Program-made: the position numbers and the translations under genes
Part shown: positions 57,057-64,000 of the stretch, piece by piece
Numbering within the stretch: the first letter of the stretch is position 1
How the letters are laid out: each line of letters starts with the position of its first letter
DNA from: Cyclaneusma minus
Taxonomy: Eukaryota; Ascomycota; Leotiomycetes; Marthamycetales; Marthamycetaceae
Reading direction: 5' to 3'
Assembly (NCBI GenBank): GCA_037179335.1
Contig: JAKZHN010000022.1
Span: 124,001-188,000 of the forward strand
Length of the DNA stretch: 64,000 bases
The notes under the pieces: generated by a model
Told to the model about the DNA's origin: nothing
Databases searched by the model: none
The model's input: the letters and a program-made list of their open reading frames with translations, nothing else

Positions 57057-58841
57057 ATGGCTTTCACCGGGTTATTCAGACGTCTGATTGCCATCACCAC
57101 GCTCGGCTTCTTCCCGCTTCCAGCCCTCTCAATGCAAGTCCTCCTTGAAACCAACCTCTCCGTTCCAGAATACGTGACAAACCATGGTAAAGTGTTGTCG
57201 AACCCCTCATCGCAGAATGTGTGAATCTAACATCGTGAGCAGCACCGCTTGTCTATCTTCATTCAGAAGATCAGTACAAACCCAGCGATATTCTCAAGCA
57301 TGTTCAGCACTCAACACCCCTGCTGAATCTCTCGACTATTCCCGGTCTACCTCCGTTAGATCTGGACAATCTGGCCATCCTCAACGACTATGGTGACGAA
57401 CATCATGAAGTTTGTCTCACGTCAAACGACGACATCACCAGCGATCCACAGCCAGAATGGCTTCTTGGGGAACTTCCAGATGAATCTGGCAGAGTCCACA
57501 ATGCCACCCCCTGTGTAGTGATTCTCGTTGAGAAGAGCGCACGTGACATTGATGCATTTTATTTCTATTTCTATTCTTTCGATCGAGGCGCCAACATTAC
57601 CCAAGTATTGGAGCCAATTAACCAGATCATGGAGGACACGACGGGAGGCATGCATTTCGGAAATCACGTTGGCGATTGGTGAGTATTGTTTTCGTCCAGT
57701 TCTCGCGCTTTGGGCCTATGCTGAGCAACCCCTTTTAGGGAGCACAACATGATTCGATTCAGAGATGGAGAACCGGTTGGAATATATTACTCTCAACATG
57801 CAGATGGGAGAGCATACAAGTGGAATGATAAAACACTTGAAATGACAGATGGACGGGTATGTTGAATATGAAGCCTCTGAGAATCGCAAAGTATGAACGC
57901 ATTTCTAATTTACTCATTAGCCGACCACTTATAGCGCACTGGGTTCGCATGCCAATTATGCCACGCCAGGGTGAGTTTTTGGTCTCTTCTCTGGACTCTG
58001 AACTCCTTCTCAAACCCCTCACTTTTCTCACTCCACTTGACTTCGTCTTGGCATTTGCCTCACCTTCCCCTCGCTTCACTTTCCCTTCCCCGCAATTTCT
58101 CCTGTCCCAGTCCCAGTCCCCGCACACTCCCCCACATCACGTGCCCACACCCCACACCCTCACCCTATTCTCCCCCTAATCTCACCAAACAAAGACTAAC
58201 ACCCCGCCCCCAGCATCCACACGCACGACGCCGTCCTCCTCGACTACTGCAACGCCGGCCCCCTCTGGGACCCCGTCTCCTCCGCCTATTTCTTCCACTT
58301 TTCCCCCCTTAACAGCACCCTAACCCTCCTCTCCTCGCCCGCTTCCTCGCCATCCTCTCCCCTCTCATCCAACACCATCAACTCCTTCCTCCACTTCACC
58401 GGCCGCTGGGGCGACGTGACCTATGCGGACTCGGATCCCCGCCAACGCCTCGTCCCCAAATTCGGCATTCGACGATTCGAGACCGGCCCCACTGGTCCGC
58501 TAGACAAACAGCTCGTCAGAAAGGGTTTGTTTCCTGATAAGCGACATAAGATTAGTTGGTTGCAGTCGGCTGTCACACTTTACATGAAGTTATACCCGTG
58601 TTGTTTGCGCGGGTGGCGAGTTTACTTTTCCGGATTCGCGGTTATTTGCCTGTTGGTTGGAAGTGTGGTTGCGATGGTGTTGGGCGTTAGGTGGGGGATC
58701 AGGGCGTATAGGACGAGGGGGTATAGGAAAGTTGCCGGGGGAGGGAGTATGGATACGTTCGGGAGTACCAGTATCGATGGGGATTTGGAGATGACAATGT
58801 TACCGACGAGTTTGGATGGTGGTGAGCGACGGGGCGTTTGA
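57057..58841 (+). CDS. VPS62: Vps62-family membrane protein
   Basis: Five exons, join(57057..57186,57243..57678,57739..57856,57921..57970,58214..58841), give 453 residues. Residues 1-25 form a signal peptide. The Vps62 domain follows: APLVYLHSEDQYKPSDILKH, DAFYFYFYSFDRG, HFGNHVGDWEHNMIRFRDGE, VGIYYSQHADG, then LGSHANYATPGIHTHDAVLL with conserved His. A C-terminal membrane helix (VYFSGFAVICLLVGSVVAMV) and a short tail of about 60 residues end the protein. In yeast Vps62 is linked to cytoplasm-to-vacuole sorting; its biochemical role is not established. The last intron is long (243 bases, C-rich). The domain assignment is firm; the yeast gene name is used for the family. Confidence 0.82.
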
Positions 58842-59350
58842 GGGGATTTGAGGTGGTTTGGGAGGAGCGCCAGCATGGTTTTTATACCCTTGACGACAGA
58901 TTCTTCAACGAAGTGATGCCAGCAAACAGATGATGAGGGTTACCAGTCCCCACTCATGGAAGGAAGGAAGGAAGGTTAAGGATGGGACTGTATATAGCTT
59001 AGGTAGGTAGCATGGAATCAGACGGTCACGCAAGGACTTAAGGAAATTCGATGAATTCAAAAATCAAAACTTAGGTAGTCACTGTCAAGTTGGGGCCAAT
59101 GTCAAAGCGTGATCGGGTTCAGAACTCAGTCAATTCAGCATTCTATACAAAGGCCATCCTAGTAGCTATTTACTTCATCAATCCTGGAATCCAAGACAAT
59201 CCTCGACAATCTTCGTACCCGACAAAGAAAGAAAAAACGCCGTGCCCATGCCATGCAACGCAGACCATGCCGTCGCTCATTACCCAACAAACAGTCCCGA
59301 CTCCCGCTCGCTCTTCCATGCACCCGAAACAAATCCCACAATGCAATCCC
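58842..59350. other. Intergenic between convergent genes
   Basis: 509 bases between the ends of two convergent genes. A GGAA run lies at about 58959-58976. No gene seen. Confidence 0.5.
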
Positions 59351-62300
59351 TCAGTCAAAATAAACCGGGATCCCATAAACCACGACCGCCGCCGCCGTCA
59401 AATAGCGCAGATTACACGCTTGTCGTCCCCTCGCCACCGCCTCCACCAGACTGACCTTATTCCTCTGCTGCACCTTCACCTCCTTCACTTCCACCTCTGC
59501 AGCTTTCTTCTTCCCTTTTCCCTTACTTTTCCCCGGGGTTTTTGGTGTTCTCCCCTTCTCAACCTTCTCCACCTTCGTCTCCATGACAGACTCATCCCCA
59601 TCACCACCCCCATTCAACCCCCAAGCACCAAACATCCCCACAGCAAACCGATCACAATCCCTATCCGTAACATCCCACAACGTCCCCACCACCGCCGGCG
59701 CCCCAGCACCAATCCAAGCCCTCACCGCACCAATCCCCTCAAACTCGCCCTTACACTCGACCGCCACGCTCGAGCAGCCCATGAGCACGGCCGTGGCACA
59801 CTTCTCCAGCTTTCGAATACTTGATGAACGGATGTACTGCGCGCCGCTTCCGTGACCGAAATACAGAAACAGGTCGTTTGTTTGTAAAGTGTGGGCGAGA
59901 TGGTCTTCGGAGGGGGGTGTGCCGACGAGACCGGAAAAGTGAGGGGAGAGGAGGGGGATGAATGTTTGTTGGGTGCTGGTGAGGTCGCCGGAGGGGTTGA
60001 GGACGTAGGAGGTTGAGGGGCGGGAGATGTAGTGTCCCGGTAAGCGGCCGTTTTGGCGCTGTTTCTCTTCTGGGCTGACGCTGCAGGTCAACTCATCCTC
60101 ATTCTCATCAACCATGCTCTCCCCCTTCCACATCCTCTCCATCGCGAGAATCCTCACGCGCAGATCTTCCAGCGAAGGAAGACGCGACACAGCGATTCCT
60201 TGCATACAAGGCAAACTCTCCCACGGAAAAGCCTTCAACTCCTTATCCAGCACAAGCACCGTATGCTTATACTTCACATCTCCACAACGATCATGTACGG
60301 CTAGCGATTTCTGCGCGGCATGATAATGGCGCAACGCATCCAGCGTCTCCACAGTCATCGAGTCAAAATCGATTTCATCATAAGCATTCCTCTCGCCGTG
60401 GAATTGCAGAATATCAATCACAAAGTACAGCAAATCGGTAAGCGGTTCGTCGAAATCCTCACACTCGTTCGTCGCATCGCCGAGGCCGACGAAGAGCTCG
60501 AGGACTCGCGGATCCAGGTTGATGGGCGTTTGGGACTGCTCTTGCTTTTTGGAGGTACCGCGTTTCTTGCCACCTCCGCCGCTTTGTCGAGACGGCAGGT
60601 GCTTATTCAGAATATTCGTAAAAGACGTCTGGAACCGCGCCAGCAACTGCGGCCGCCGCACATGCTGTGAAAAAATCCCTTTGAAACCCCCAAGCCACAC
60701 TTTCTCAATATTTTCCAGCAAGAAATTCAAGCGTTCATCGAGATTGATGCGTTCGGACCACCAAGCGCTCTTGGCGCCCTTTTCTTTGCTCATGCTGCGA
60801 GCGCCTTGCGCTGAGGAGTTTGCTAAAGAGATGATTTCGGCGAGTTCGGACAGGCCGGTGTCGAAATCGAAGAGCTCTTCGTCCATGTCGCGGGACGTGT
60901 CGCGGCCGAGGGGAAGACGCAGCACGAAGGGGGATTGGGTGGCGACGAGCTTGGTAATGTAGAGCTCGGATTTGCTAGCGCTGAGGGCGATGGATATGGC
61001 GGTCCAGGAGGGAGGGATGATGTCCACGTAGGACTTTTGGAAGTCGGAAAGGTCGGATATGAGTGTTTTGGGGACGCTGTTTGGGGAAGACAGAGGCTCA
61101 GTTGGCCATTCGAGTGTATCGCTTTTTGAAGAGCTGGCGTTGGCTCGTATGGTTAGACGTTCGCGACGGACGGCGATGTTCCTTGCTATGTCGATGGAGC
61201 ATGTAGCAAGCCCTGGCCGGGCTACGCGTTGTCCCTGAGTTGCAGAGGTGGTAGCAACAAGTATGGTGATATTGCTGAGCAGCCCCGATAATTGTCGTAC
61301 CACGGACGAAGCCGAAATCTCACTTGCCACCACGTAGGCTTGGGATAAGTGATCATAAGCATCATAAAGCATATCACAGACAGAAGATGAAAGGCGTGTA
61401 TTTGATCGTCTGCGGTTCGCTGGCGATGCTGCGGGAACCTGAAGTGTTGAACCCCTTCGAGGAGACAAGTGTGTACCAGTGGACTTGTCAGCTCTCGGCC
61501 ACTTCACCGAGGGCAACGATAGTGTTGAGTCTTGCAGAACGGACAGAACAGGATCAGAAGTCATCTTTTCCAGACTGGCAAGAAGCAGGTGCTGGGCCAT
61601 GGTCACCAATTGACTGACATGGTCTCCGCGAAGCTTAGAGAGCACATCCGCCTGGCTTAGGATATTCGTAAGATCGGTCAGGTCATTGACGAGCATCATA
61701 GCAGAAGCTCTTGAATGAAATATCTGGGCTTTCAGGGACGCCAGTTCCAAACATTCCAGATCTATGGATGGCTTCTCAGGAATCGGCTTCGATTTCGCCG
61801 CGGCTGTCTTCTTGACAGTTGCTTTGACGGGGGCTTTCTTTGCCACCGGCTTCGCTCGCGGTCGGCCAACAGCCTTTCGTGTAGGCTTCGGTTTGTCTTC
61901 GAGTGCCATTTTTGCCATCTTCTCCTGAAGCATTGATGCTTCGTCTTCCAGTTTGTCGAGACCGGTAATGTGGGTAGTGTCCATGATAGTCGCCAACGCA
62001 GCTTCTGCAGACTTGTATGCAGCCATCTCCGCGTCGTAATCCTCAAGCATCCGATGACATCGTGCCAACTGGCAAGTAGCTAATACCGAGTATCGACTGT
62101 GCTCTCCTGAAGATACGTGGATGTTGCGGGCCTGCACAATGAGCTCTGAGCCTTGTTCCATTTCGTCTCCCCGAAGATGCACACTGCCTAGCAAAGCTAA
62201 CGTATTGGCGGCGAACAAGTCAGAATTGACGGAGAAGACAATCTTTCGTGCTTGTTCAGCGTAGTAGACAGTCTCCTGGAACATTCCGAGATGCGAATAC

Positions 62301-64000
62301 AGTGTCGACAGATGGGTCAGGCTCTTGAACATTGGGTTGACTAAGGGCCAGAGTAGTGCGGTAGTGGGAGATGATCTTTGTCTAGACGCCGCCGCTTCTG
62401 CATCTGCAATACTCAGATTCGAAATGTCTTCAGACAGCTTGTCAACATGAATGTCTTTAGCTTTCGCGCTCTCAGCACCCAGCTGCTCAATGCATGTCCA
62501 TGTGCGAGCAGTCAGCCGTACGCTTCTCCTGGCATTTTGAACAGCTATCTCGATGGACCCACGCTGGAAAGCAAGTAACGAAGAGCAAAGATAAGCGTCG
62601 GCTACCAGACGGCTCCAAAGATTCCTTGCCAGGAGTTTCGAGGAGGATTGATACGACAGCCAAGCTTCCTGTCCTTCTGACATGGCCAGGGCATGTGCCT
62701 GGAGTAAGGTTTGCTCACTGAATTGGTATTAGCACAGTTCAACAGCGAAGTATCGACCAAAACATACCAGTTTTCCAGGTCCCCAATAACCAAGAGGTAT
62801 TCGGAGTAGGAAAGCTGCAACCTAAGCCGAGCAAACACACCAACATTTGCCTGCTGAGCATATGATTGAGCTTTGTCGAATGCAAGGCCGGCCTTTCCAG
62901 AGTAACCCAGCTCAAGATACTGAGATGCAAGATTACTGTAGCTTATGACAGTTTCATCAACCGAAGACGAGTATTCAGAGGCCTCGTTAAGACGAGCTAC
63001 CAGTTTGAGGACAATAATACGTAGCTTCATATGCCCCTTGACGTGGCAGAAGTCAGCAATACCTCGCAAATGGCACAGCAAGTCGGGGATACTGTCGACC
63101 CGAGACTTTGGGTGCTGGCCGTTTTCGCACTCTTCACATATTCGAAGCCAGACCGCAATGGCCGTTCTCAAAGCGTTGACATCAGGCTGTTCCTTTTCTA
63201 GCTCTGCCATGCTTGATGCAAAAGCCTGCATATGATCAAGATAAGAGCTAAGGCCTGCGTCTTTCGTGTCAAGAATCTGGGCTTTCGTAATATTCGTCCA
63301 GAATTCGGTATCGTCACTGTCATCAGTGAAACTGGCGTAAAGTTCAGGGGCATGGCACTGCAGATGAAGCATACTGCGAAACCGGCGGACTGGGAAGTTT
63401 TCGATAGTGTAATTTTTCCGTAAGCCCTGGACCATGAATGAGATGCTTTTATCGAGACTCGCAGATCGTGAAGACCCTATCGAAGCACCCCTTTGGGACA
63501 ACAAAATACTCAGGCAGTACTCAAGTAACGCCCCATGCTCTTCATTTGACCAGTGCTCGTTGCTGAGCAAGACCAAATCAGGATTCCCGCCATCCCGCCT
63601 CAAATGAAGTTTGATGAGAGACTTCAGAGTTCGAGCTAGAATGGCAGTATCTCCGTCAACGTTCCAGGCTTCTGTCGCGGATTTGCAGGATGCTGCATCT
63701 GTCACGGCAGAGAGTGCTCCGTCGGCAATCAACTCATCTCTCAAGCAGACCAAGGCTTCGTCGGCTTCATCAATCCTGCCTAATGTACTGCATATCTCAG
63801 CAAGACGCTCTAGCTTCGATGCAAGAGCTGCTGCTTTCTTCTCGTGATTTGGTCGTGACTTGACACAATCGATTGACCGTCGAAGTGCCCGTAAGGAAGT
63901 GAGATCTTTTTGGTCCTTGGCACATCTCTTGGCATTCAAGTGTTGGATCCAATAGATATGAGATGCTTTGACAAACTGAGAAGTGGTCGTGCTGTTGGTG
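59351..64000 (-). CDS. ESP1: Separase, C-terminal two thirds (cut by window end)
   Basis: complement(join(59351..62717,62768..>64000)); about 1533 residues are in the window and the frame is still open at 64000. Separase is the caspase-like (C50) protease that cuts cohesin at anaphase. The catalytic pair is visible: His in LFLYFGHGSGAQYIR (codon 59852-59854) and Cys in AVLMGCSSVAV (codon 59774-59776), followed by GAPAVVGTLWDVTDRDCDRF. The upstream part is a long helical TPR-like repeat region. A Lys/Ala/Pro-rich insert at about 61785-61905 has an AT-hook-like GRPRAKP, an unusual DNA-binding-like patch. The C-terminus has a Lys-rich loop (KTPGKSKGKGKKKAAE) between the catalytic core and the last helix. 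The 50-base intron splits a Cys codon (ENCEQTLLQ). Confidence 0.95.

Overview
The window is chromosomal DNA from a filamentous ascomycete. Nearly all genes carry short introns (about 48-100 bases, a few of 200-360) with GT..AG borders and CTAAC/CTGAC-type branch sites, the gene set is typically fungal (DML1, MSS51, RSE1, NIP1, ESP1, TYR1), and about half of the DNA is intergenic. The style of the cell-wall and BTB genes fits Leotiomycetes or a relative; that placement is inference. I rebuilt exon structures by hand from frame continuity, splice sites and remembered homologues. Every join given keeps the reading frame.

Layout. 0.4-3.6 kb: a thioredoxin-fold AhpC/TSA-like gene and DML1 (Misato), head to head. 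5.7-8.3 kb: a Ser/Thr-rich GPI-type wall protein built on six 51-residue repeats. 10-18 kb: a cluster of four BTB/POZ paralogues sharing a phase-2 intron just before the BTB domain; one is shortened and one has a non-canonical intron donor. A small hidden spliced gene sits 27 bases behind the third. 19.7-20.5 kb: a multi-pass membrane protein. 21.7-34.2 kb: housekeeping block with RSE1 (SF3B3), MSS51, a TFC7-like histidine phosphatase, a small unknown spliced gene, RPS14 and TYR1. 34.7 kb: a MITE-like element with 29-base perfect terminal inverted repeats and TA borders. 35.3-39.7 kb: a small unknown gene and NIP1 (eIF3c).

40-50.2 kb is the accessory part. It holds a GC-rich repeat array and two tandem paralogous C2H2 zinc-finger genes whose first exon appears to be only the ATG. 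Patches upstream of both genes are also duplicated, so a segment of several kb was probably copied. A 926-base internally deleted Ty1/copia element sits in one copy only. 50.2-55 kb is nearly empty. 55-64 kb: a small secreted protein, a Vps62-family membrane protein and separase (ESP1), cut by the window end.

The housekeeping genes cover splicing (RSE1), translation (RPS14, NIP1), mitochondrial translation and inheritance (MSS51, DML1), tyrosine synthesis (TYR1) and chromatid separation (ESP1). They form no pathway cluster. The local expansions (BTB cluster, zinc-finger pair) and mobile DNA are the unusual content.
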